DNA of 64,000 bases from Marinomonas rhizomae (GCF_003315485.1 NZ_QNSE01000012.1:62001-126000); one strand, 5' to 3'; shown: positions 27,726 to 37,399, counted from the first letter of the stretch. Notes: generated from the sequence alone by a model not told the origin. Program-made: numbers and translations.

Positions 27726-27744
27726 ACAACAAGTTCGCTTAACA

Positions 27745-27773
27745 TTGGCACTACCTTATGGTCACAGTATGAT
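27745..27773 (+). promoter_or_regulatory. Candidate promoter of tmcA
   Basis: A -35 TTGGCA (27745-27750) and a -10 TATGAT (27768-27773) with a 17-bp spacer. The expected start near 27780 gives a very short leader. The -10 lies in the loop of a 12-bp inverted repeat (27754-27788). Confidence 0.6.
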
Positions 27774-27788
27774 AGCGTGACCATAAGG
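27754..27788. repeat. 12-bp perfect inverted repeat overlapping the tmcA promoter and ribosome site
   Basis: CCTTATGGTCAC and its exact complement flank an 11-bp centre that contains the predicted -10. The right arm includes part of the AAGGAG ribosome site. Possible roles are a repressor operator, or a terminator of the upstream chemoreceptor gene, since a short T run follows. Confidence 0.75.
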
Positions 27789-27795
27789 AGTTTTT

Positions 27796-29874
27796 ATGCA
27801 CTCATCAGACAACCATCGCCATTGCTTTTTATTAACTGGCTCAACCAATGACGTTCTGTCCGATTTTTTGAGTCTGTGCAAACATCTCTCAAAACCACTA
27901 ATTTGCGCCCATGACGTGGCTCAATACAATCAACTGAATCTGAACAAATTTACAACTCGCACTTATAAGCAGGTTCGTCAGGAACTTGGAAGCACTCACG
28001 ATGCGGTCTTAGTAGACCTAACTCACGGCGTTTCAGCCAGCGCACTGGCAATTTTAGCTGGGACAGTACGTGGTAACGGTGTATTTGCAATTGCCTTACC
28101 CAAAGGCGATTGGTTGTCTTTTGTAGATCAGGATTTACCTCGCTATTTACCTTGGCCTTATGAGCCTGCGCAAGTGACATCTCACTTTAAACATTACCTA
28201 CTCAATAAATTACAGGACAATGACTCTCCTTTTCAACTTGTACTATCTAGTGACATACAGGCACTGCCTAAACTAAAACCAATAGAGTCAAATCCGTCGC
28301 TGACTAAAGAACAAGCCGATGCCCAATCCTGTTTATTAGAACAACTCGCTAAATCCTACGTATTGATTGCACCAAGAGGACGAGGCAAATCCACTTTATT
28401 AGGCGACAGCTTGGCGAAGCTACTCAAAGCGGGTAAACGAGTTGCGATTACCGCCCCTAATCAAGATGCGATTGTTAGTTTGAAATCTCGCTTCAAGCAC
28501 CTTCTCGATCAAGACAAAACAACTCTACCGTTTTTCGCCCCTGATGCTCTGATAAGCGATTCGACCCACTGGGACTTTCTCTTTGTGGATGAAGCATCCA
28601 TGATTCCTCTCCCCTTACTCATGATGTTAAATGAGAAAGCTGAGCACTGTCTTTTTAGTACTACAGACTATGGCTATGAAGGTGCCGGAAAAGGCTTTGG
28701 TATTCGTTTTTGTCGTCATTTAGCGTCACAAAAAACCACTCATGCATTCGCATTACAACCATTAACTTTGAGCCAACCTATTCGATGGGGGGGAAATGAC
28801 CCACTCGAAAATTGGATCAATAGCAATTTCTTTTTAACCGATGCAGACGATAGAAATATCGCAACAACTACTGATCAGAATAATGATAAAGCGACGGTTG
28901 AATTTAAACAATTCACGGGGAAAGATTGGTTAGAAAACACAGGTTTACTCGCCTACACCTTTCAATTATTAGTACGTGCGCACTATCAAACATCAGCAGA
29001 CAATTTACGCTGGATATTAGATGATCCCTCGGTTTCGACACACATTCTTCTATCTGAAGGGCAAGCTCTTAGCGTTGCGATTATTACCGAAGAAGGTAAC
29101 CTGCCAAGCACGCTCAGCCAAGAAGTAATGCAAGGAAAGCGTCGTCCAAGAGGCCATTTAATCCCACAATCTCTGCTTGCTCACGAAGGGGTAAAAAATG
29201 CGGGACAGTACTGCTACTGGCGCATTAGCCGTATCGCAACCGAGCAAAGTCAACAAAACCAAGGATTGGCAAGCCAATTACTAACGCAGATAGAAAGCCT
29301 AGCCAATGATCGTTGCGACTTTTTATGCGCAAGTTTTGCGGCTACGCCAGACGTCGTGTCTTTTTGGTTAAAAAACGGTTACTTACCAGTTAGGTTAGGA
29401 ACGAATAAAGACCAAGCAAGTGGAAGCTACTCTTTAATGATGGTAAAACCAATGACTCAACATGCAACCTTGTTAGCTAACGAGTGGCAGAACCGTTTTA
29501 TTGAACAGTTTTTACTGAATCTATTACTGCAATATTCCGACTTATCTTCAAACTTAATCCTGATTATTATAAGCCAAAAATATCATCAAGATGAACTCCC
29601 TGCTCTGGCTACCTTGACCCAACAGGACTTACAAGATATTGCACTCTTTGTAGATTACCACCGTCATTTTGACAGTATCCGTCCAATTTTTCTCAAGGCA
29701 ACACTGCACCTTGCCTTAACAGGACGCTTAACGCCCAAAGATCCAACCCATCAACTATTAATAGAAGCCGCTTTAGGCCGTAATACCGAACAGACCCGTC
29801 AAAAAGCGCAACTATTTGGTAAGAAATCGATGCATCAAGCCTTCAAACATCTGCTTATGCAAATCCTTAAATAA
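27796..29874 (+). CDS. tmcA: tRNA(Met) cytidine acetyltransferase TmcA
   Basis: A 692-residue multidomain enzyme: N-terminal DUF1726-like domain, RecD-like helicase module with P-loop RGRGKST at 194-200 and the FVDEAS Walker B, a GNAT acetyltransferase domain with SQQNQGLASQLL, and a C-terminal tRNA-binding region. It uses acetyl-CoA and ATP to form N4-acetylcytidine at wobble position 34 of elongator tRNA(Met). Length is close to the E. coli enzyme. AAGGAG precedes the ATG. Confidence 0.93.
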   Translation: MHSSDNHRHCFLLTGSTNDVLSDFLSLCKHLSKPLICAHDVAQYNQLNLNKFTTRTYKQVRQELGSTHDAVLVDLTHGVSASALAILAGTVRGNGVFAIALPKGDWLSFVDQDLPRYLPWPYEPAQVTSHFKHYLLNKLQDNDSPFQLVLSSDIQALPKLKPIESNPSLTKEQADAQSCLLEQLAKSYVLIAPRGRGKSTLLGDSLAKLLKAGKRVAITAPNQDAIVSLKSRFKHLLDQDKTTLPFFAPDALISDSTHWDFLFVDEASMIPLPLLMMLNEKAEHCLFSTTDYGYEGAGKGFGIRFCRHLASQKTTHAFALQPLTLSQPIRWGGNDPLENWINSNFFLTDADDRNIATTTDQNNDKATVEFKQFTGKDWLENTGLLAYTFQLLVRAHYQTSADNLRWILDDPSVSTHILLSEGQALSVAIITEEGNLPSTLSQEVMQGKRRPRGHLIPQSLLAHEGVKNAGQYCYWRISRIATEQSQQNQGLASQLLTQIESLANDRCDFLCASFAATPDVVSFWLKNGYLPVRLGTNKDQASGSYSLMMVKPMTQHATLLANEWQNRFIEQFLLNLLLQYSDLSSNLILIIISQKYHQDELPALATLTQQDLQDIALFVDYHRHFDSIRPIFLKATLHLALTGRLTPKDPTHQLLIEAALGRNTEQTRQKAQLFGKKSMHQAFKHLLMQILK

Positions 29875-30010
29875 TAGGCGGAAAACCACCCATTACTATC
29901 TTATCAATGTGTGTAATCCCCCCCTATAAGGTTTCCTTCATAAAACATCAAACCCCAAGAATGATTAAATTTACTATAAAAATCAAAAAGTTAAAAGAAA
30001 CATAAAGAGT

Positions 30011-30026
30011 TGGCACAGATTGTGTA
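30011..30026 (+). promoter_or_regulatory. Possible sigma-54 promoter of dctPQM
   Basis: TGGCAC at 30011-30016 with the invariant -24 GG, and a G at the proper -13 position of a degenerate -12 element (TTGTGT in place of TTGCA). The start would be near 30037, giving about a 106-nt leader before dctP. A sigma-54 activator gene (dctD) nearby supports it; the -12 C is missing, so confidence is moderate. Confidence 0.5.
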
Positions 30027-30142
30027 AACAGTATGACTAGCATCACCTGTTTTGCTTTGGCTGCTTCTGACACAAAGATCAGAATAAAGCAGGCTAAAAA
30101 ACCGGTACACAATAATAATTCAGTTTTTGGAGTTTTATAAAA

Positions 30143-31135
30143 ATGAAAAAAATCAGTCTTGCTCTAACGTCTTTAGCTCTTGCTCTTTCTGCTGGCACAG
30201 CGATTGCCAACTGTGATTCAGGTGAGCGCGTAGTAAAATTCAGCCATGTTACTGGTGGTACAACTCACCCTAAAGTAGTTGCTGCGAATAGTTTTGCAGA
30301 CCGTGTGAACACAGAAATGAACGGCAAATTGTGTGTTGAAGTTTTCCCTAACTCTACATTATTTGGTGATTCTAAAGAACTTGAAGCCCTTCTTTTAGGT
30401 GATGTTCAACTACTTGCACCATCACTGTCTAAGTTCGGCTCTTACACTGATAAATACGGTGTATTTGATCTGCCCTTCATCTTCAAAGATATGGACCACG
30501 CTATCCGCTTCACAAAAACACCTGAAGGCAAAAAGCTTTTAACAGAAATGGATGATTATGCAGGTTTTGTTGGTTTAGGTTACTGGATGTCTGGCATGAA
30601 ATACTTCTCTGCCAACAAAGCACTTATCTCTCCTAGCGATGCTGAAGGCTTAAAATTCCGCGTACAAACCTCTGACGTAGCTAAACAAATGATTGCGGCA
30701 ATGGGTGCATCACCACAAGCAATGGCATTCTCTGAAGTGTACGGTGCATTGCAAACTGGTGTAGTAGACGGTCAAGAAAACACGTGGTCTAACATCTACA
30801 CGAAAAAATTCTACGAAGTTCAAGACAGCGTGACAGAAACCAACCACCAATTGTTGGCTTACTTGTTTATGACGTCTTCCGAATTCCTAGCAAGCCTTCC
30901 TGCAGCAGATCGCGCTCAATTCATTCAAATTGCAGATGATGTAACACAAGAAGCAAACTTGAATGTAAAAGCCGCTGAAGCTGCAAACCGTGCCAACATC
31001 TTGAAAGCTGGCGGCAAGATCAATTCTTTGACACCAGCACAGCGTCAAGAATGGGTGGATACGATGGCTCCCGTTTGGACTCAGTTCGAAAGTTACATCG
31101 GTAAAGATTTGATTAACGCGGCTGCTGGCGCGTAA
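30143..31135 (+). CDS. dctP: TRAP transporter substrate-binding protein DctP
   Basis: A 330-residue periplasmic binding protein. The signal peptide ends at AIA (A22). TRAP-family signatures include the LKFRVQTS arginine, which forms the salt bridge to the ligand carboxylate, and the ALQTGVVDGQENTWSN segment. It delivers a carboxylate, probably a C4-dicarboxylate, to DctQM. DctB/DctD nearby supports that ligand class. A 9-bp hairpin follows the gene. Confidence 0.92.
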   Translation: MKKISLALTSLALALSAGTAIANCDSGERVVKFSHVTGGTTHPKVVAANSFADRVNTEMNGKLCVEVFPNSTLFGDSKELEALLLGDVQLLAPSLSKFGSYTDKYGVFDLPFIFKDMDHAIRFTKTPEGKKLLTEMDDYAGFVGLGYWMSGMKYFSANKALISPSDAEGLKFRVQTSDVAKQMIAAMGASPQAMAFSEVYGALQTGVVDGQENTWSNIYTKKFYEVQDSVTETNHQLLAYLFMTSSEFLASLPAADRAQFIQIADDVTQEANLNVKAAEAANRANILKAGGKINSLTPAQRQEWVDTMAPVWTQFESYIGKDLINAAAGA

Positions 31136-31154
31136 TCGATTGCTATCCCGCAGT

Positions 31155-31178
31155 GAGCTGACCTTACCAGGTCAGCTC
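31155..31178 (+). other. Intercistronic hairpin between dctP and dctQ
   Basis: A perfect 9-bp stem (GAGCTGACC with GGTCAGCTC) around a 6-nt loop with no strong T tract, 19 bp after the dctP stop. It probably stabilises dctP mRNA or partly attenuates dctQM, as for the tctC hairpin earlier in the window. Confidence 0.7.
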
Positions 31179-31300
31179 TTGTGGTTTTATCCTGTTCTTT
31201 CTTGATCTGCAATCACATCCGCAATTGATCCTAGAACCGACAAGACACTCCGCTACGCTGCACTTTAATTTGTTCTGGTCCACTTCGTTAAGGAGACCCC

Positions 31301-31978
31301 ATGGCACATTGGCCGCATCTTTATTTACTTGTTTTTATTATTATTCTTTGGCTACTAGAAAGACGTTTCCCCAAAGTCATGGAGCGAGCAGAAGAAAACC
31401 TGCTAATTATCGTTATCTCTTCCATCATGGCGGTATCGTTCGGGCAGGTTATTGCTCGTTATGGGTTTAATACCGGTTGGGATGCGGCTCTAGAGTTCAA
31501 TACTGTCGCCTTTTCTTGGTTAATCTTATTAGGTATGAGCTACGGCATCAAAACAGGTCTTCACCTTGGTGTTGACATTGTCTTGAACGCGGTGCCTAAA
31601 CGCATTGCCAAAGGTTTGTCTTTGTTCGGCGCGGCAGCCGCTATGCTATATGGTCTTATCTTACTCGACTCCACTTGGCTGGCGATGCTTGGTATAGATG
31701 TCCGTGGCGGTGCTATTGAATACTGGTTAAAAATGTTCAAAATTGGCATAGGTTCCAATGAACTTCGCTACCCAGAGTTCGTACAAGAAATGTTTGGTTT
31801 GCGTCCTCGAGTTCACCGTTGGATTGTTCTTGTTATTCTGCCAATTAGTTTGGCTCTACTTTCTTACCGTTCTTTGCAAGCCTTCATTGACATCGCACGT
31901 GGCAAACGTGGCATGTTGATAAGTGGTCATGAAGCACAAGAATTGGTTGAAGAAAACAAAAACATCTTGAAAGACTAG
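31301..31978 (+). CDS. dctQ: TRAP transporter small membrane subunit DctQ
   Basis: A 225-residue membrane protein with four or more helices and the DctQ core (GWDAALEFNTVAFSWLILLG and KTGLHLGVDIVL). It is longer than the usual 160-180 residues, with an extra segment of about 45 residues (around 125-170) before the last helix. AAGGAG precedes the ATG at 31301. It pairs with the enlarged DctM 15 bp downstream. Confidence 0.9.
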   Translation: MAHWPHLYLLVFIIILWLLERRFPKVMERAEENLLIIVISSIMAVSFGQVIARYGFNTGWDAALEFNTVAFSWLILLGMSYGIKTGLHLGVDIVLNAVPKRIAKGLSLFGAAAAMLYGLILLDSTWLAMLGIDVRGGAIEYWLKMFKIGIGSNELRYPEFVQEMFGLRPRVHRWIVLVILPISLALLSYRSLQAFIDIARGKRGMLISGHEAQELVEENKNILKD

Positions 31979-31993
31979 CGCAGGAGCTTAATC

Positions 31994-33607
31994 GTGGAAT
32001 CCATTATTCTATTTTCCTTGGTACTAATCCTGCTGTTTATTGGCTTGCCGGTTGGTATCTCGTTGGGCTTATCGTCCATCTTGTTTATTACTTTTTTCTC
32101 ACACGACTCTTTGTCGTCTGTTGCCATTTCCTTGTTTGGCGCTGGTCAACACTATACCTTGCTGGCCATCCCATTTTTCATCATAGCCTCGTCTTACATG
32201 TCGACTGGTGGTGTAGCGAAACGCCTCATTAACTTTGCGATTGCCAGTGTAGGTCACTTCCGAGGCGGTTTAGCTATGGCGTCTGTTTTGGCATGCATGA
32301 TGTTCGCAGCCTTATCCGGCTCCTCTCCAGCAACAGTTGTGGCCATAGGTACGATTGCTATTGCTGGTATGACGCAAGTAGGTTACTCAAAAGAGTTTGC
32401 CGCCGGCATCATCGCTAACGCTGGCACATTGGGCATCTTGATTCCACCTTCTATCGTAATGGTTGTTTACGCCGCGTCTGTTGATGTTTCGGTTGGCCGT
32501 ATGTTCTTGGCCGGGGTTATTCCAGGCTTGATGGCAGGTGGTATGCTGATGCTAGCGATCTACGTGGTTGCTCGTATCAAGAAACTACCTGCTGAAGAAT
32601 GGAAAGGCTTTGGCAACCTGATTCGTGGCGGCAAAGAAGCGGGGTGGGGCTTGTTTCTTGTCGTGATCATCATGGGTGGTATTTACGGTGGTGTATTTAC
32701 ACCAACAGAAGCCGCTGTGGTTGCCGCTGTTTACTCTATGTTCATCGCACTGTTTGTTTACCGCGATATGGGGCCTTTAAAAGGTCAAACATGGACAATC
32801 GATGGCGATGCACCGCATGCTCGTGTCGGTTTCAACGGAATGGTTTACGGTGTTTCATTCTTCCTAGTATGGGAAATTATGTCTTTCTTTATTTGGGCAG
32901 ACAGCGAAACCATTACTGGCGGAGACCGTGCTATTTGGGGCGCGATCATGTCGGTTGCTCTAGCCATCTTCTACGTCTATAAGCGCGCAAGTAAACTAGA
33001 AGAATCTATCGGTGTATGTTTGGCCGCAGGTCTACCTATTTGGGGCCGCAACTTGTCGATGATGTTGCGTGGTTTCTTCCCGTCTTTGTTCGGCGAAGAG
33101 TCTCGTAAAGTCATGCTAGAAGGCACCAAAACAACCATCATGTTGATGTTTATCATCGCTAACGCTCTGCTGTTTGCTCATACGCTTTCTGCAGAACGTA
33201 TTCCACAAATGATCACTGAATGGATGCTAGGAGTTGGCTTTAACTGGTTCACCTTCCTTGTTGCTGTGAACATATTGTTACTAATTGGCGGCCAATTCAT
33301 GGAGCCTTCTGGTCTATTAGTTATTGTTGCGCCTGTGGTATTCCCAATTGCGATGGAGTTAGGTGTTGACCCAATTCACTTGGGTATCATCATGGTGGTA
33401 AACATGGAAATAGGCATGATCACACCGCCAATCGGTTTGAATCTATTCGTAACGTCGGGAATTACCGGAATGAGCTTGGCGCGTGTGGTAAAAGCCGCGA
33501 TGCCTTTCGTTCTTGTATTGATGGTGTTCTTGGTAATGGTGACTTACATTCCAGCCTTGTCTACGGCATTACCGTACAGCATTATGGGACCAGAAATCGT
33601 TCAATAA
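31994..33607 (+). CDS. dctM: TRAP transporter large membrane subunit DctM
   Basis: A 537-residue permease with the TRAP large-subunit signatures: LSGSSPATVVAIGTIAIAGM, GTLGILIPPSIVMVVYA and NMEIGMITPPIGLNLFV. Typical DctM proteins have about 425 residues; here an extra region of about 100 residues (around 255-360), including two more predicted membrane segments, splits the two halves. It drives ligand uptake with Na+. It ends before a strong terminator. Confidence 0.92.
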   Translation: MESIILFSLVLILLFIGLPVGISLGLSSILFITFFSHDSLSSVAISLFGAGQHYTLLAIPFFIIASSYMSTGGVAKRLINFAIASVGHFRGGLAMASVLACMMFAALSGSSPATVVAIGTIAIAGMTQVGYSKEFAAGIIANAGTLGILIPPSIVMVVYAASVDVSVGRMFLAGVIPGLMAGGMLMLAIYVVARIKKLPAEEWKGFGNLIRGGKEAGWGLFLVVIIMGGIYGGVFTPTEAAVVAAVYSMFIALFVYRDMGPLKGQTWTIDGDAPHARVGFNGMVYGVSFFLVWEIMSFFIWADSETITGGDRAIWGAIMSVALAIFYVYKRASKLEESIGVCLAAGLPIWGRNLSMMLRGFFPSLFGEESRKVMLEGTKTTIMLMFIIANALLFAHTLSAERIPQMITEWMLGVGFNWFTFLVAVNILLLIGGQFMEPSGLLVIVAPVVFPIAMELGVDPIHLGIIMVVNMEIGMITPPIGLNLFVTSGITGMSLARVVKAAMPFVLVLMVFLVMVTYIPALSTALPYSIMGPEIVQ

Positions 33608-33641
33608 GGATTTCTCCTCGACAAAAAGTCATACAGTTTAG

Positions 33642-33663
33642 CGCCCCTCGGGGCGTTTTTTTT
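33642..33663 (+). terminator. Rho-independent terminator of dctPQM
   Basis: A short GC-only stem (CGCCC with GGGCG, 4-nt loop) followed by eight T bases, 34 bp after the dctM stop. Confidence 0.88.
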
Positions 33664-33823
33664 GCTTATAATCCGCTTCTATATTTTCATGTTGTCATCA
33701 TAGCTGACGTTTTCAATTTCTTTTCACTTAAATAGCCGTTCTTCAGTGTTTTACGACTTCACTCTGCTAAATATTTTTGTTTTGATGGAAACAAGCCATT
33801 TCACTCATCAATAAGGATTTTTC

Positions 33824-35584
33824 ATGATGTTAAAAAAGCGCTGGTTTCGAGCCTTGAGTTTTCTTCCTTTACTTACGATCAGTCAGTTCACTCTCGCTGC
33901 TGGGCAAGCAGCAGATACTGTCTCCCCAGAAGCCGCCAGTGGCCTAGAGAAAAAGAGTTTAGCTCACGCCCAAAAATTTATGGTCGCTACCGCCAATCCA
34001 GAGGCCAGTAAAGCCGGTTACGATGTTCTAAAGGCGGGCGGCTCTGCTATTGATGCCTTGGTGGCAGTACAAATGGTACTCGGCTTAGTCGAGCCTCAAT
34101 CCTCTGGATTAGGCGGTGGTGCTTTCGCTGTGTATTACGATGCCGTCAATCAAAAACTCACTACTTTTGATGGCCGAGAGACAGCCCCACAAGAAGCCAC
34201 GTCAGAGCTTTTTCAAGATAAGAATGGCAAACCGCTTGCTTTCTATGATGCCGTGGTTGGTGGCCGCTCTGTTGGCACGCCAGGCACCGTCAAATTAATG
34301 GGCGAGCTGCACAAACGTTATGGCACCATGCCGTGGAAGGACCTATTAGCACCAGCCACCCAGCTTGCACAAGAAGGTTTTATTGTTTCGCCTCGTTTGG
34401 CTGATGCAGTCAAAGGCAGCGCAGAGCGGTTGTCTCGTTACCCAGAAACCAAAGCCTACTTCTTTAATATTGATGGTACACCGCTGGAAGCTGGTAGCCG
34501 CTTACAAAATACTCAGTATTATGAAACCTTACGTTTTTTAGCGACTTACGGGGCAGACGAATTTTACACAGGACAAATCGCCAAAAAAATTGTTTCTCAG
34601 GTACGCGGAACAATTGATAACCCCGGCGTTTTATCTGAACAAGACTTTCTCAGCTACCGAGTAAAAGAGCGAGCTCCTGTGTGCTTACCTTACAAAGAGT
34701 ACGATATCTGTGGTATGGGACCACCAAGCTCAGGCGCCTTAACTGTTGGGCAGATTCTTGGTATTACCGAACACTTTGATTTAGCAACCTTAGGTGCAAA
34801 CTCTCCAGAGGCATGGCAAATTATTGGTGACGCTTCTCGTCTTGCCTTTGCTGATCGAGGCCGCTATATGGCTGATACTGATTTTGTCCCCATGCCACAA
34901 GGCTTATTAGACAAATCATATTTAGCAGAACGCGCAAAGCTAATCACCAAAGGCAAAGCGCTAGAAAGCGTTGAAGCTGGTGAACCAGAATGGCGTCATC
35001 CCATCAAACAAGCCGACGATATTGCCATCGAACTGCCCTCCACTAGCCACATATCTATCGTTGATAAAGACGGTAATGCCGTTTCTGTTACTACTACAAT
35101 CGAGAATGGCTTTGGCTCCAGCCTGATGAGCAATGGCTTTTTACTCAACAATGAACTAACGGACTTTTCTTTTAAATCTCACCAAGATGGCTTCCCGATT
35201 GCCAACCGCTTAGAGCCCGGCAAGCGCCCTCGCTCCTCTATGTCCCCAACCATAGTAATGAAGGACAACAAACCTTATTTGGTTGTCGGCTCGCCAGGTG
35301 GTTCGCGTATTATTGGCTATGTAGCAAAAACCTTGATCGCTCATCTCGAATGGGGAATGGACATTCAGGAAGCCATCACGTTGCCAAATATGCTCAACCG
35401 CTTCGGTACTTACGATATTGAAAAAGGCACAGAAGCAGAAACCTATGAGAAGACACTAACTGACATGGGGTATAAGGTATCCGTGAGAGATTTGAACTCT
35501 GGCGTACAAGGGATTGTTATCGAAGAAGACAACTTACTTGGCGGCGCGGACCCAAGACGAGAAGGTTTAGTATTGGGGGATTAA
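33824..35584 (+). CDS. ggt: Gamma-glutamyltransferase
   Basis: A 586-residue precursor exported to the periplasm (signal peptide about 1-26). It self-cleaves before T407 (STSHISIVD), which becomes the N-terminal nucleophile of the small subunit. R118 in DGRETAP binds the gamma-glutamyl carboxylate and the C-terminal SPGGSRIIG segment forms the oxyanion region. It hydrolyses or transfers the gamma-glutamyl group of glutathione and related compounds. AAGGA precedes two tandem ATG codons. It lies between dctPQM and the DctBD block, so released amino acids might feed nearby transport, but this is inference. Confidence 0.93.
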   Translation: MMLKKRWFRALSFLPLLTISQFTLAAGQAADTVSPEAASGLEKKSLAHAQKFMVATANPEASKAGYDVLKAGGSAIDALVAVQMVLGLVEPQSSGLGGGAFAVYYDAVNQKLTTFDGRETAPQEATSELFQDKNGKPLAFYDAVVGGRSVGTPGTVKLMGELHKRYGTMPWKDLLAPATQLAQEGFIVSPRLADAVKGSAERLSRYPETKAYFFNIDGTPLEAGSRLQNTQYYETLRFLATYGADEFYTGQIAKKIVSQVRGTIDNPGVLSEQDFLSYRVKERAPVCLPYKEYDICGMGPPSSGALTVGQILGITEHFDLATLGANSPEAWQIIGDASRLAFADRGRYMADTDFVPMPQGLLDKSYLAERAKLITKGKALESVEAGEPEWRHPIKQADDIAIELPSTSHISIVDKDGNAVSVTTTIENGFGSSLMSNGFLLNNELTDFSFKSHQDGFPIANRLEPGKRPRSSMSPTIVMKDNKPYLVVGSPGGSRIIGYVAKTLIAHLEWGMDIQEAITLPNMLNRFGTYDIEKGTEAETYEKTLTDMGYKVSVRDLNSGVQGIVIEEDNLLGGADPRREGLVLGD

Positions 35585-35624
35585 TTGTGAGGCAATAACA
35601 CACTAAAACGGAATATGTACGACG

Positions 35625-36392
35625 TTACTTTTGATTTGCATAATACACAGCATACCCATTTCGCCCTGAACGCTTCACATCGTAAAGGGCGGAATCAGCT
35701 GATTTAATCGCTTTATCAAGGTCTGATGTGTCATAGCCAGTAAAAGAAGATAAACCGACACTGACAGAGAACGAAATAGAATGCCCATCGGATTCAACTT
35801 TTATTGACCGCACTCTATCCACAATTTCTGTTGCCAAGGCTTGAGCGTCGTCCAAACTAGACTCTTTTAAAAATACCACAAACTCATCACCACCTAAGCG
35901 GCCGACGAAGTTCGGTTCTTGAACGACATTTAGCACTATTTTACTGAACGCTATAAGCACTTGATCACCGCCAGCATGGCCAAATTGATCATTTATGCGC
36001 TTTAAATCATCTAAATCTAACACTAAAAGCGAAGACTGATTTGGTTGTTTTAGTGCTAATAATGTAGATAAGTAGTGTTTACTATTTTCATAAAAATAGC
36101 CGCGATTATATGTGTTGGTCATGCTATCCATAGTGGCTAGCCTTGCCATTTGCACTTCCATTTGATCAATTTTAAAAAAAAGTCCAACCAAATACCAAGA
36201 TAGTAAAGGGGTAACTAACATCGTGATAATGCAAATCACAACAATATCTTGCTCTGGAAGATAAGCGAAGTCTAACCAATCGACTATCGAAAAATTGAGG
36301 ATTATGGCGAATATGGTTGATAAAATAGTCAATAAAAAAACTAAACCAACTCGACCTAATTTTCGGAGACTCATTCTCACTAGCGGCGTCAC
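35625..36392 (-). CDS. Membrane-bound diguanylate cyclase
   Basis: A 255-residue protein with two N-terminal membrane helices (about 15-37 and 48-73), a short linker and a GGDEF domain with an intact GGDEF motif at 167-171, so c-di-GMP synthesis is likely. No RxxD inhibitory site precedes it. The start is a GTG preceded by GGAGG; an internal ATG at residue 7 has no ribosome site. No sensor domain other than the membrane part is visible. Confidence 0.87.
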   Translation of the reverse strand: MTPLVRMSLRKLGRVGLVFLLTILSTIFAIILNFSIVDWLDFAYLPEQDIVVICIITMLVTPLLSWYLVGLFFKIDQMEVQMARLATMDSMTNTYNRGYFYENSKHYLSTLLALKQPNQSSLLVLDLDDLKRINDQFGHAGGDQVLIAFSKIVLNVVQEPNFVGRLGGDEFVVFLKESSLDDAQALATEIVDRVRSIKVESDGHSISFSVSVGLSSFTGYDTSDLDKAIKSADSALYDVKRSGRNGYAVYYANQK

Positions 36393-36594
36393 TTAGCCTC
36401 CAAGAGGTAAAAAAGGGATTACAAAACAATTAGATAATTCACACTTAAAGATATAGCAATATAACCATTTAGTTCAACTAAACCTTTTCCTGCCAATAAC
36501 ATTCTCTCACGACATACAAGGTTCCATTTTATCGATAGCTTTCGTTGTTACCAGATCAAACACTCGATGTGCCTAAAAATAATATTATGGCATA

Positions 36595-37353
36595 CTACAA
36601 CAATACCCAAGACTGCCAAATCAAACGTAGCGCCATTAGAGTCAATACTATATTAAATATTTGATGGAAGCGTTTATCTGGTATCCGCTTCAATAATCTT
36701 AGACCTATCCAAGTCCCAATTGCACCACTAATTACCATACAAGCTAATAAAGGCAACCAAGCAGCAAGCGAAAAACCTGCAACTTTAAACACTCCAATTT
36801 TCAAAATATGCTGTAACGACATCGCCGTGGCGAAAGTAGCAAGGGTGCGGAAGCGATCTGTATAAATCTGTTTTACGAAGGCAGCAACTAAAGGCCCAGT
36901 CGCGCCTGCAAAAAGCGTGATTAAAGTTGTCACAGCACCAGCAATGACCGTTCCCCATGCCCCCAATACCATTTTGGGTAATTTGGGGCCCCAACATAAG
37001 TAAAGAATAAACACCGCAATCGTTAAATACATAATAACTGGCGGCAAAGAGACTAAAACAAAGCTTCCTATAAAGGCCCCGAAAATCGCACCAGGTAAAA
37101 ATGCACCAATCAACTTCCAGTCAATATGTCGCCAACTCATCACAGCGCGCCCAGCATTCGATCCAAGCTGCGCCACACCATGTAATGGAATAATCAACTG
37201 TGGGGGTAATATTTGTGCCATCACAGCAAGTAACATAACCCCACCACCAGCCCCAAAGCTTGCGGTAAAAAAAGAAGTCAGCCCAGCCATAGCAACCAGT
37301 AAAATAAACACATCCAAGGAAACTTGGTCAAAAAACAAAACTGAAAGGCTCAT
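36595..37353 (-). CDS. TauE/SafE family sulfite exporter-like permease
   Basis: A 252-residue polytopic protein with about eight helices. The two-fold repeat begins with FTASFGAGGGVMLLAVMAQ and has the second-half partner LITLFAGATGPLVAAFVKQ, matching the TauE/SafE family. Members move sulfite, sulfoacetate or other organic acids; the substrate here is unknown. It lies downstream of dctD on the same strand, 98 bp away, so it may share transcription, but a hairpin intervenes. Confidence 0.85.
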   Translation of the reverse strand: MSLSVLFFDQVSLDVFILLVAMAGLTSFFTASFGAGGGVMLLAVMAQILPPQLIIPLHGVAQLGSNAGRAVMSWRHIDWKLIGAFLPGAIFGAFIGSFVLVSLPPVIMYLTIAVFILYLCWGPKLPKMVLGAWGTVIAGAVTTLITLFAGATGPLVAAFVKQIYTDRFRTLATFATAMSLQHILKIGVFKVAGFSLAAWLPLLACMVISGAIGTWIGLRLLKRIPDKRFHQIFNIVLTLMALRLIWQSWVLL

Positions 37354-37399
37354 ACAATCGACAAGGAGATCAAAAATAATAAAGTCGCCAGAATAGCAA

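Noticed and set aside
31225-31470. 81-residue plus-strand open frame overlapping dctQ start
   Set aside because: Out of frame with dctQ, which has AAGGAG and clear family similarity; the overlap part is a shadow.
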